From positions 1-47,432 of the forward strand of contig JAUIEF010000020.1 in NCBI GenBank assembly GCA_030428785.1: a stretch of DNA of 47,432 bases, written 5' to 3'. The notes beneath the pieces were generated by a model. The model made no database searches. It was not told the DNA's origin and worked only from the letters and a program-made list of their open reading frames with translations. Positions 40,392 to 47,432 of the stretch are shown piece after piece. The translations under genes and the position numbers were made by a program. Numbering within the stretch: position 1 is the first letter of the stretch; each line of letters starts with the position of its first letter. The DNA is from a bacterium (GTDB lineage Bacteria > Planctomycetota > B15-G4).

Positions 40392-40859
40392 ATGAAGCTC
40401 TCGATGCAGGTCCTGCCGGCGCTGGTCGTGTCCTTCCTCTGCGCCGCGTGCGGCGCGCCGCGCCACGAGGCGCCGGAGTGGTTCCTGCTGCGCCCGGACG
40501 TGGAGCGCGCGTACGGCTACACGCACGCCGTGCGGCTCGGCGACGAGCTCATCGTGTCGGGCGCGGTGAGCATGGACGACGCGGGCAACCCGACCGCGGC
40601 GGGCGACCTCGAGCAGCAGATGAAGAACGCCTACGAGGACCTGCGACAGGTGCTCGCGCACTTCGGCTGCACCTTCGCGGACGTCGTCGTCGAGAACGTC
40701 TTCACGACGGACATGGCGGGCTTCCTCGAGGCGGCGGCCTACCGCGCGGAGCTCTACGGCGAGCAGTTCCCCACGGGCAGCTGGCTCGAGGTGAAGGGCC
40801 TGGCGTTGCCGGAGTTCCTGATCGAGATCGAGCTCGAGGCGCGCGTGCCGGGGCGGTGA
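40392..40859 (+). CDS. Exported RidA/YjgF-family protein
   Basis: The product has 155 residues. An N-terminal signal (MKLSMQVLPALVVSFLCAACGAP) with Cys at the end of the core suggests a lipoprotein, though the lipobox is imperfect. The RidA domain follows: GYTHAVRLGDELIVSGAVSMDDAGN, DLEQQMKNAYEDLRQVLAHFGCTFADVVVENVFTTDM, and a C-terminal LPEFLIEIELEARV. Cytoplasmic RidA deaminates enamines/imines; the usual Arg in the last strand (xxxRxxVEVxA) seems replaced here, so catalytic function is doubtful. GGAG precedes ATG 40392 by 7 bp. Confidence 0.85.
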   Translation: MKLSMQVLPALVVSFLCAACGAPRHEAPEWFLLRPDVERAYGYTHAVRLGDELIVSGAVSMDDAGNPTAAGDLEQQMKNAYEDLRQVLAHFGCTFADVVVENVFTTDMAGFLEAAAYRAELYGEQFPTGSWLEVKGLALPEFLIEIELEARVPGR

Positions 40860-40893
40860 CGCTCACGCGCGGGCGGCCCGGAGCGGCGCGCCG

Positions 40894-41229
40894 TCAGCCG
40901 TCGCCGAAGATCCAGTCGAGCGCGAAGACCGCGGCGGCCAGCGCGAGGACCTCGAGCACGATGAGGAGCACGCGCGCCCACGCCGGGCCGCGGCGCACGG
41001 TCATCGTGAACGCGACGAGGGGGCAGAGCACGCCGAGCCCCGCGGCCCAGAGGACGGGCTCGACGAACCACAGCGAGCTCGAGAGCCCGCCCGTCGGTCG
41101 GTGGAGCCGCTCACCGACGGCGAGACCGAGGCCGCCCACGACGAACGGCACGGCGAGGATCAGCGCCGGGGTGAGGAGCTCGCCGAGCTCGGGGCGGAGG
41201 AGCGCGGGGTGGGGGACGCCGCGCTTCAC
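40894..41229 (-). CDS. Small membrane protein with three predicted helices
   Basis: The product has 111 residues starting at GTG 41229. Hydrophobic segments are LLTPALILAVPFVVGGLGLAVG, LWFVEPVLWAAGLGVLCPLVAFTMTV and VLLIVLEVLALAAAVFALDWIFG. No family is recognised. It is the last gene on the minus strand of the run starting at the kinase/hydrolase gene, 69 bp after the DUF2283-like gene, and ends 34 bp from the convergent RidA-like gene. Composition and regular membrane helices support coding. Confidence 0.6.
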   Translation of the reverse strand: MKRGVPHPALLRPELGELLTPALILAVPFVVGGLGLAVGERLHRPTGGLSSSLWFVEPVLWAAGLGVLCPLVAFTMTVRRGPAWARVLLIVLEVLALAAAVFALDWIFGDG

Positions 41230-41298
41230 GGCGTCACCTCGAACTCCACGCGGTCGGGCTCGGTGACGCGCCGGCTCGCGTCGGCGACGGGCATCGAC

Positions 41299-41565
41299 TC
41301 AGGCGGCGCGGAGCGGCGCGAGCTCGGCCTCGTCGACGAGCGGCAGGCCCAGCTCGGCGAGCAGCGCGTTGAACGTCGCGACCGTCACCACGCTCGGCGC
41401 CGTGATCTCGACTCCCACGGGAGCGCCCGACTCCGCGAAGTCGACCACGAGCCCCGAGCCGCGCGGCGAGGAGCGCGCGACCGTCGCGGCCTGCTCTCGC
41501 GGCAGGTGGTAGTACGCGGCCAGCGGTCGGCCGTGCCGGTAGGTGATCTCGAGGTAGGCGTCCAT
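41299..41565 (-). CDS. DUF2283-like protein
   Basis: The product has 88 residues from ATG 41565 (a GTG lies one codon upstream). YLEITYRHGRPLAAYYHLPRE followed by GLVVDFAESGAPVGVEITAPSVV is the DUF2283 pattern, a small beta protein often found beside a toxin-like DUF4258 gene. No DUF4258 partner is visible here: the gene upstream is the kinase/hydrolase protein, 60 bp away. Function unknown. Confidence 0.7.
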   Translation of the reverse strand: MDAYLEITYRHGRPLAAYYHLPREQAATVARSSPRGSGLVVDFAESGAPVGVEITAPSVVTVATFNALLAELGLPLVDEAELAPLRAA

Positions 41566-41625
41566 CACGGACTCACTCTACGGGAAAGGCGGTGACGACG
41601 ACGAGGCCACCCGCGCGCCACCCCC

Positions 41626-44487
41626 CTACAGCGTCTCCCCGTACCACGCGAGCGTCTCGCGGACGAGGTCCTCGAAGGGGACCGAGTGACCCTCCTCCGT
41701 GAGGAACCAGCGCTTCTGCGACGCGGGCGTGCCGAGCAGGTCGAAGAGCGGCTGCTGCGAGGTGTCGACCGGGAAGAAGTGGTCGTAGCGGCCGTTGAGC
41801 ATGAGCACGGGGATCGTCACGCGCGGCACGTAGTGGAAGACGTCGACCTCCGGCGCGGACTCCTGGAAGAGCAGCCCGGCCACGTAGAGGACCGCGGTCT
41901 TGATGCGCGGCTCGACGGCGCACATGAGCGGGCCCATCGCACCGCCCCAGCTCGTGCCGAGGTAGCCGATGCGCTCGCCGTCGCACTCTTCGCGCGACTG
42001 TACGTAGTCGACCGCGCGCCGGAAGTCCTTGCCCCACCAGAGGACGTGGTCGCGGTAGAGCGTCGTGTCGTCCGGGTAGTCGCTGCTCAGCTCGGTGCCG
42101 CGCTCGTACGTCCCCTTGTAGATGGGGTGGATGAGCGCGTAGCCCTGCTTCATGAGGAACTGGATCCACGGGCGCGCGAGGCCCGCGCTCGAGTCGGCGT
42201 GGATCGCGTTGGAGCCCGGGAAGCTGACGATTGTCGGGAACGGGCCGCTGCCCGACGTCGGGATGTACAGCCAGGCCTCCGTGCGCTCGCCGTACGGGAG
42301 GTCGTAGGCGACGCGCTCGGAGCGGTAGTCCTCGCCGTCCTGCGTGGAGAGCACCTCGCCGTTCAGCGGGAACGGGTCGTAGTCGAAGAGCCCGCGGTAC
42401 ACCGCGAAGACCTCGTCCGAGACCGGCGTCTCCAGGCTGAAGTCGCGGTACGGCACGTCGACGGGCTCGAGCAGGCTCGCGTCGATCGGCTCGAAGTCGA
42501 GCGCGGTGCGCAGCCCGTTCGTGCGCGACCGGTCCCACGGGTCCTGCGCGAAGAAGTCGTTGAACATGTACGGCCGGTCGTCCCAGCCGCCGCCGAGGAT
42601 GACGCGCTCGCCGGAGGCCGTCTCGTTGCGGCACCACTCGCGCGCGTTGCCGGCCATGTCCGCGAAGCCGTAGGCCGTGCGTCCGGGCGACTCGCCGACG
42701 GGTCGCGTGCCCGCGCCGTCGAAGTTGCTCTTCGGGACGACCATCGCGCTGAGGCGCGTCTCGGCCGCGCGGTTCCAGTGCCAGAGCGTGGGGAGCTCGC
42801 GGCCGGCCCAGCGGCAGTACGCGCGCGCCTCGAACCACGACACGCCCGTCACCGGGTGCTGCTCGAGGCCGGCGGGGACGTCGCCCGCGACCCAGGTCGA
42901 CGGGCCGGTCTGGCCGGAGCGGTCGACGAAGAGCGCGCGCGCCTGCGCCGGCGTGAGCTCGACGCCGTCGCGCACGAGCGGGTCGGTCCACAGCGCGTCG
43001 TCCTCGTAGCCGCCCGCGTCGACGAAGACGGCCCACTGCGCGTGCGTCACCTCGTGGCGGTCGAGGAGCACGCCGCCCAGCTCGTTCACGAGGTGGTCCA
43101 TGCCCGGGATGTTGAGCGTGGCCTTGCCGCCGGGCACGAGCAGCATGCCCTCGGGCACGTCGCCGGCGCGCGCGAGGCGCGTCGGCTGGTCGCGCAGGTA
43201 GTACCAGTGGCCCGCGACCTCGGCGGTGAGGAAGCCGTCCTTCTCGAAGCGGATGCGGTGGAACTCGTGGGTCAGGCGCACCTCGACGGGCGTCGTGCCG
43301 AGCGCGACCCAGGGCGCGTCGTCGTCGTCCACGGGGCGGCGCGAGACCACGGCGCCGGAGGGCTCGCTCTCGAGCAGGACCGTGCCGCAGAAGCGCGACC
43401 AGAGCTGCGCGAGCCGCGGGTGGTCCGGCGCGAGCGCCTCGACCTGGAGCGCGAGGTCGTAGGCCTCGCGATAGGCGCGCTCGTCGCACGCGGCCTCGAT
43501 GCGCGGCAGCGCGACCTCGTCGATCCAGCGGCGCTGCTCCGCCTCCTGCACCGAGCGCACGAGGAAGTACGCGAGCACGGCGAGCAGCAGCGCAGCGGCG
43601 ACGACGACGCGGCGGGTCGTGCGCGCGCCGGCCTTGCGCACCGCGCCGGTGGCGAGCTCGGTCTTCACCGTCGCGAGCGCGGCGGCCAGCTCGCCGGCGT
43701 CGGCGAAGCGCTCCGACGGCTTCTTGGCGAGGCAGCGCGCGACGAGCCGCTCGAGCGCGACGGGCGCGTCGGCGCGCAGCGTGCGCAGCGGCGGCGGCGC
43801 GTCCCGCTCGTGCCTGCGCGCGAGCTCGAGCGCGGTCTTCCCCGAGAACGGCGGCGCGCCGGTCACGAGCTCCTGGAGCACGCAGCCCAGGGAGTACACG
43901 TCCGAGCGCGCGTCGGCGGGCTGGCCGGCGGCCTGCTCGGGGCTCATGTAGAGCGGCGTGCCGAGCGACGAGCCGCTCTGCGTGACGGAGACGTCGGCGT
44001 GCGAGCTCGCGAGGCCGAAGTCCGCGACGACGGCGTGCCCCTCGGAGAGCAGGACGTTGCCGGGCTTCACGTCGCGGTGCACGACGCCGTGCGCGTGCGC
44101 GGAGGCGAGCCCGTCGGCGATCTCGCGCCCGAGCCGCAGCGCCTCGTCGAGCGGCAGCCCGCCGGGCTCCATCCGGTCGGCGAGCGTGCGGCCCTCGACG
44201 AGCGGCATGACGTAATAGAGGAGGCCGTCCGCATCGCCCGAGTCGTGCAGCGGCAGCACGTTCGGGTGCTGGAGCTGCGCGGCGACGTGGATCTCCCGCC
44301 GGAACCGATCCGCCCCCAGCGCCGCGGCGAGCTCGGGCCGCAGCACCTTGATGGCGACGTCCCGCGCGTGCCGCAGGTCCCGGGCCCGATACACGGTGGC
44401 CATGCCGCCGACGCCGACGGGATCGGCGACCTCGTAGCGCTCGGCGAGGGCGGCGCGGAGGGTGTGCTGGATGGGGTCCGTGGTCAT
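41626..44487 (-). CDS. Ser/Thr kinase - SUMF1-like - alpha/beta hydrolase fusion
   Basis: The product has 953 residues. Kinase domain (about 19-275): GVGGMATVYRA, Lys48 in VAIKVL, HRDVKPGN (138-145), DFG (156-158). Membrane helix at 292-311. A PEGA-like beta stretch (about 368-430) precedes a formylglycine-generating-enzyme/SUMF1-like domain (about 445-690) with THAQWAVFVDAGGYEDDALW, VSWFEARAYCRWAGRELPT and MAGNAREWCRNE. The C-terminal alpha/beta hydrolase (about 700-953) has the nucleophile elbow GTSWGG (Ser846), Asp902 in LNGRYDHFF and His934 in EEGHSVP. A triple sensor/effector of this kind suggests an extracytoplasmic esterase or ligand-binding module controlled with the kinase. TGCTAGACT lies 20 bp upstream. 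Confidence 0.92.
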   Translation of the reverse strand: MTTDPIQHTLRAALAERYEVADPVGVGGMATVYRARDLRHARDVAIKVLRPELAAALGADRFRREIHVAAQLQHPNVLPLHDSGDADGLLYYVMPLVEGRTLADRMEPGGLPLDEALRLGREIADGLASAHAHGVVHRDVKPGNVLLSEGHAVVADFGLASSHADVSVTQSGSSLGTPLYMSPEQAAGQPADARSDVYSLGCVLQELVTGAPPFSGKTALELARRHERDAPPPLRTLRADAPVALERLVARCLAKKPSERFADAGELAAALATVKTELATGAVRKAGARTTRRVVVAAALLLAVLAYFLVRSVQEAEQRRWIDEVALPRIEAACDERAYREAYDLALQVEALAPDHPRLAQLWSRFCGTVLLESEPSGAVVSRRPVDDDDAPWVALGTTPVEVRLTHEFHRIRFEKDGFLTAEVAGHWYYLRDQPTRLARAGDVPEGMLLVPGGKATLNIPGMDHLVNELGGVLLDRHEVTHAQWAVFVDAGGYEDDALWTDPLVRDGVELTPAQARALFVDRSGQTGPSTWVAGDVPAGLEQHPVTGVSWFEARAYCRWAGRELPTLWHWNRAAETRLSAMVVPKSNFDGAGTRPVGESPGRTAYGFADMAGNAREWCRNETASGERVILGGGWDDRPYMFNDFFAQDPWDRSRTNGLRTALDFEPIDASLLEPVDVPYRDFSLETPVSDEVFAVYRGLFDYDPFPLNGEVLSTQDGEDYRSERVAYDLPYGERTEAWLYIPTSGSGPFPTIVSFPGSNAIHADSSAGLARPWIQFLMKQGYALIHPIYKGTYERGTELSSDYPDDTTLYRDHVLWWGKDFRRAVDYVQSREECDGERIGYLGTSWGGAMGPLMCAVEPRIKTAVLYVAGLLFQESAPEVDVFHYVPRVTIPVLMLNGRYDHFFPVDTSQQPLFDLLGTPASQKRWFLTEEGHSVPFEDLVRETLAWYGETL

Positions 44488-44506
44488 GGGCTGCCCGGGT
44501 GGGCGG

Positions 44507-44512
44507 AGTCTA
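44507..44512 (-). promoter_or_regulatory. Putative extended -10 (TGCTAGACT) of the kinase/hydrolase gene
   Basis: On the minus strand TAGACT, preceded by TGC, ends 19 bp before ATG 44487. The nine bases are identical to those upstream of the heme-protein gene at 16292. Confidence 0.5.
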
Positions 44513-44565
44513 GCAGGCCGCGGCGGCAGTCGTCCGGACTTGCGGCGCTCGGATCCGCTCGCCGG

Positions 44566-47432
44566 CTACCGCCCCTCGACCGGCCCCAGGTACTCGTCGA
44601 GCCAGCCCAGCGTCTGCTCGATCATCGTGTTGCGCGGGACCGAGTGCCCGCCGGGGTGGACCTCCCAGCGCTTGTGCTCCGGCGGCGTGCCGAGCAGCTC
44701 GTAGAGCGGGCGCTGCGACGTCTCCTTCGGGAAGAAGAAGTCGTACTCGCCGTTGAGCATGAGCACGGGCGTCGTGACGCGGCTCACGAACTGGAACGGG
44801 TCCGCCTCGGGCAGCGCGCGCTGGAACTTCAGGCCCGCGACGTAGAGCATCGCCGTCTTGAACCGCGGCTCGACGGCGAGCAGGACGGGTGCCAGGCGGC
44901 CGCCCCAGCTCGTGCCCCAGAACGCGAGCCGCGTCGCGTCGACGTCGTCGCGCGTCTCGAGGTAGTCGACCGAGCGCTGGAGCTCCTTGCCCCAGGTGAG
45001 CGTGAGGTCGCGGTAGGCGACGGACTCGTTCGGCTGGTCGGTGTTCAGCTCGCCGCCGCGTTCGAGGGTCCCGGTGTAGACCGGCCACAGCACGGCGCGT
45101 CCGCTGCGCACGAAGAAGTCGATGACCGAGGTGCGCAGCTCGGCGCTCGAGCGCTGGAAGATGACGTTGGAGCCGGGGAAGAAGACGATCGTCTGGTAGG
45201 GCGGCGCGCCGGGTCCGTCGCGCGATGCGTCGCCGGAACGCGGCAGGAACAGGTGCGCGAACATGCGCTCGCCGGTGCCCGCGTCGTAGGCGATGCGCTG
45301 GCGGATCCAGTCGGGCTCCACGACCTCCTCCTCGACGACCGCGTCGAGCGGCCGGTGGTCGTAGGCGTACTGCGCGAGGATGGCCTCGAACCGCTCGTCG
45401 CTCACGGGCTCCTCGGCGAAGAAGTCGCGGAAGGGGAGCTCGATGACGCGGGAGAGGCGGGCGGGGTGCTCGCCGCCCGCCGCCTCCAGGATGCAGCGGA
45501 AGCCGTTCGTCTCCGAGCGGTCGAACGCGCGCTGCGCGTACGCGTCGTTGAACGCGTAGGGCGGGTCGGTCCAGCCGCCGCCCAGGATGAAGCGCTGCTC
45601 CGGGCGGCTCGACGCGTTGCGGCACCACTCGCGCACGTTGCCCGCGAGGTTGAGCGCGCCCGCGAGGTGCAGCGCCCCGCGCGCGTCGACGGGCACCGGG
45701 CCCTGCGCGGAGAAGTTCGCGAGCGGCAGGATCTCCGGCGCGGCCCAGGTGAAGGCGACGGCGTTCCAGTGGAAGATCGTCGGCAGCCGCTTCCCCGCCC
45801 AGCGCGCGTAGGCCGCGGCCTCGTACCAGCTCACGCCGCTCACCGGCAGGCGCGCCGCGCCGTCGGGGTATCGGCCGACCTCCCAGGTCGCGGGGCCGGG
45901 GCGGCCGGTGCGGTCGCGGAAGAGCTCCTGCGCCTCGTCGAAGGTCAGGGTGCGCCCGTCGAGCTCGAAGGGGTGCTCCCAGAGCTCGGGCCGGCGGTAG
46001 CCGCCGTCCGCGACGAAGCGCGCGTAGTCCTCGTTCGAGACCTCGGTCGCGTCGACCCAGAAGGCCGGCACGGACTCGGCGTCGAGCGCCTCGAGGCCGG
46101 GCAGCGCGAGGGAGCGCGAGGTGCCGCGCATCCAGACCGTCCCGTCGGGCACCTCGTCCGGCGTGAGCAGCTCGACGGTCAGCTCGTCGCCCGTGAAGCG
46201 GTGGCTCCAGTGGATCGTCTCGACGGGCGCGGACCCGTCGCGCTCGAGCCGCAGGCGCGCGAAGCCCTTCGGCAGGCGCAGCCCCTCGAGCGGCGTCGTG
46301 CCGAGGTCCTGCCAGGGGCCGTCGACGTCGGAGTACGGTCGCGCGAGCACGCGCGCGCCGGGGGGCTCGGAGCGCAGGTCGAGGGTGTGCGCGACCTCGG
46401 GCCAGAGGCGCGCGAGCTGCGGGTCGTCGGGCACGATGCGCTCGGCCTCGAGCGCGAGCGCGAACGCGCGCCAGGTGCCGGCGCCCTCGGCCCAGCCCGA
46501 GGTCTCGCCGACGAGCCGCTCGATCTCGGGAAGGACATCACGGCGGACGCGCTCCCGCTCGGCGCCGGCGCGCCACTGCCAGGCGACGACGGCGAGCACC
46601 GTCGCGAGGGCGAGCGCGAGCAGGGCCGGGAGCGCGCGGCGCGGGGCGGGGGGCGCGGGCGTGCCGCTCCCGGTTCCGAGAGAGGCGCGCCAGTCGCGGA
46701 GCGCGTCGCGGAAGGCGGCCGCCTCGGCCGGGCCGTAGTCGGTCCGAGACATGCCCGCGTAGCCGAGCGGGACGAAGTTCGCGTGGCCCAGGTTCTTGCC
46801 CATCGTGTCGCGGACCTGGACCTGCTCGGCGTAGATCGCGGCCAGGGCGTCGCGCTCCTCCAGGAACCAGCCGTAGTAGGCCTCGAACGCCTCGCGCCGG
46901 AGCGCCGCGTCCTGCGAGCTCATGAGCCCGCGGGCGCGCGGGAGGGTCAGCGTCTCACCCGCGACGCTCACGCTCCCTGCGGCCACGCGGGAGTCGTAGC
47001 GCTTGGCCAGGTCGCCGGCCTGGACGCGGAGCGCGCTGTTGACCTGCGCCAGCGGCTCCTGGCTGACCTCGAGCACCCGCAGGAGCTGCGCGCCGTAGCG
47101 CTCCGCCACGGCTGCCTTGTGGTCGCTGGCCAGGAGCGCAGCCACGAGCGCCGCGTCGCCCTCCTCGGCGGCGGGCGTCAGCTCCTCGCGGTAGAGCCGC
47201 TCCAGCTCCTCGGCCTCGGCGTCGTCCATGTGCTTGCTGTAGCGGTAGCGCCGCCGCGCGCCCTCGCTCCCGACGTAGGACTTCAGCGCGTTCCAGTCGG
47301 CGAACAGCGCCAACCACGGCTCAGGTCCGGCGGCCGCTTGCGCGGCCGGGATCCGATCGGTCAGAGCGGCGTAGCGCGTGGTCACCTCCGCGGCGTCCAG
47401 CAGTGCGGGGCGGTCGGGGACGTGAACGAAGC
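44566..47432 (-). CDS. Chimeric protein: M3 oligoendopeptidase N-terminal part fused to SUMF1-like and hydrolase domains (partial)
   Basis: The frame is open at base 47432, so the N-terminus lies outside. The first 240 or so residues (FVHVPDRPALL, LASDHKAAVAERYGAQLL, DAALRREAFEAYYGWFLEERDALAAIYAEQVQVRDTMG, NFVPLGYAGMSRTDYGPAEAAAFRDAL) are the N-terminal part of an M3-family oligoendopeptidase. The HExxH zinc site, which comes later in the family, is absent. At about 46690-46713 the sequence passes without a stop into the post-kinase part of a homologue of the neighbouring kinase: membrane helix, PEGA-like stretch, SUMF1-like domain (AGNVREWCRN) and hydrolase (GTSWGG, LNGEYDFFF, GGHSVP). The protein thus has neither peptidase nor kinase active site. 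It is either a deletion fusion between adjacent genes or an assembly join. Confidence 0.85.
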   Translation of the reverse strand, partial: FVHVPDRPALLDAAEVTTRYAALTDRIPAAQAAAGPEPWLALFADWNALKSYVGSEGARRRYRYSKHMDDAEAEELERLYREELTPAAEEGDAALVAALLASDHKAAVAERYGAQLLRVLEVSQEPLAQVNSALRVQAGDLAKRYDSRVAAGSVSVAGETLTLPRARGLMSSQDAALRREAFEAYYGWFLEERDALAAIYAEQVQVRDTMGKNLGHANFVPLGYAGMSRTDYGPAEAAAFRDALRDWRASLGTGSGTPAPPAPRRALPALLALALATVLAVVAWQWRAGAERERVRRDVLPEIERLVGETSGWAEGAGTWRAFALALEAERIVPDDPQLARLWPEVAHTLDLRSEPPGARVLARPYSDVDGPWQDLGTTPLEGLRLPKGFARLRLERDGSAPVETIHWSHRFTGDELTVELLTPDEVPDGTVWMRGTSRSLALPGLEALDAESVPAFWVDATEVSNEDYARFVADGGYRRPELWEHPFELDGRTLTFDEAQELFRDRTGRPGPATWEVGRYPDGAARLPVSGVSWYEAAAYARWAGKRLPTIFHWNAVAFTWAAPEILPLANFSAQGPVPVDARGALHLAGALNLAGNVREWCRNASSRPEQRFILGGGWTDPPYAFNDAYAQRAFDRSETNGFRCILEAAGGEHPARLSRVIELPFRDFFAEEPVSDERFEAILAQYAYDHRPLDAVVEEEVVEPDWIRQRIAYDAGTGERMFAHLFLPRSGDASRDGPGAPPYQTIVFFPGSNVIFQRSSAELRTSVIDFFVRSGRAVLWPVYTGTLERGGELNTDQPNESVAYRDLTLTWGKELQRSVDYLETRDDVDATRLAFWGTSWGGRLAPVLLAVEPRFKTAMLYVAGLKFQRALPEADPFQFVSRVTTPVLMLNGEYDFFFPKETSQRPLYELLGTPPEHKRWEVHPGGHSVPRNTMIEQTLGWLDEYLGPVEGR

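Noticed and set aside
41226..41294. A 22-codon ORF overlapping the GTG of the small membrane protein
   Set aside because: Too short and without any motif; the overlap may be chance in GC-rich DNA. It could be a gene remnant but cannot be supported.
1..47432. rRNA, tRNA and insertion-sequence transposases
   Set aside because: None was seen on either strand by reading for cloverleaf arms, conserved rRNA segments or DDE/Y1 transposase motifs; only the REP-like repeats hint at mobile DNA.

Overview
The window is a chromosomal fragment of a very GC-rich bacterium, most likely a planctomycete. The lineage markers are ECF sigma factors translationally coupled to or closely followed by large Ser/Thr kinases, a giant PVC-type c-type-cytochrome protein with FG-GAP, HEAT and DUF1080-like parts, and a family of secreted beta-rich proteins sharing one C-terminal domain. 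I see no rRNA, tRNA, CRISPR or recognisable transposase. Ribosome-binding sites are variable. Many genes have a TA-N3-T hexamer so close to the start codon that the mRNA is probably leaderless or nearly so.

Layout. 1-5.1 kb (minus strand): an ECF sigma factor overlapping by ATGA with a WD40 kinase, then a partial FG-GAP protein. 5.3-8.9 kb (plus): three tandem paralogous secreted proteins (here called A1-A3), divergent from the sigma gene. 9.0-9.7 kb: a TauE/SafE-like exporter broken by a frameshift next to a 30-bp tandem duplication. 9.8-12.5 kb (minus): FMN-binding oxidase-like protein, AhpD-like protein, thioredoxin and secreted isochorismatase-like hydrolase. Upstream of these lie a well-formed -24/-12 (sigma-54) promoter and three perfect palindromes, and then a divergent GAF/AAA+ sigma-54 activator (12.7-14.4 kb): a complete-looking regulatory unit. 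14.7-21.7 kb: an AftB/ZomB-like GT-C glycosyltransferase and the 1781-residue heme protein.

21.7-32.1 kb is a second sigma/kinase locus. ECF sigma and a kinase with coiled coil and TPR-like region are on the plus strand, surrounded by four more paralogs of the same secreted family (B1-B4). Two inverted repeats with identical 8-bp ends (AGGGTCAG/CTGACCCT) lie in its two divergent intergenic regions. The recurrence of sigma + kinase + secreted paralogs at both loci suggests one regulatory system and its output, which I regard as the main discovery candidate.

32.2-41.6 kb is mixed: an old-yellow-enzyme reductase, cold-shock protein, SOUL-family protein, TIG-like secreted protein, PQQ-type sugar dehydrogenase, a DUF4143 ATPase preceded by an AT-rich near-perfect palindrome abutting its ATG, a 44-residue membrane protein overlapping a DUF4198-like protein, a RidA-like exported protein, and two small genes. 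41.6-47.4 kb (minus): a kinase-SUMF1-alpha/beta-hydrolase protein, and beside it a homologue in which the kinase domain is replaced in frame by the N-terminal part of an M3-family oligoendopeptidase, running off the window edge.

All names rest on motif recognition by eye; no database search was run.
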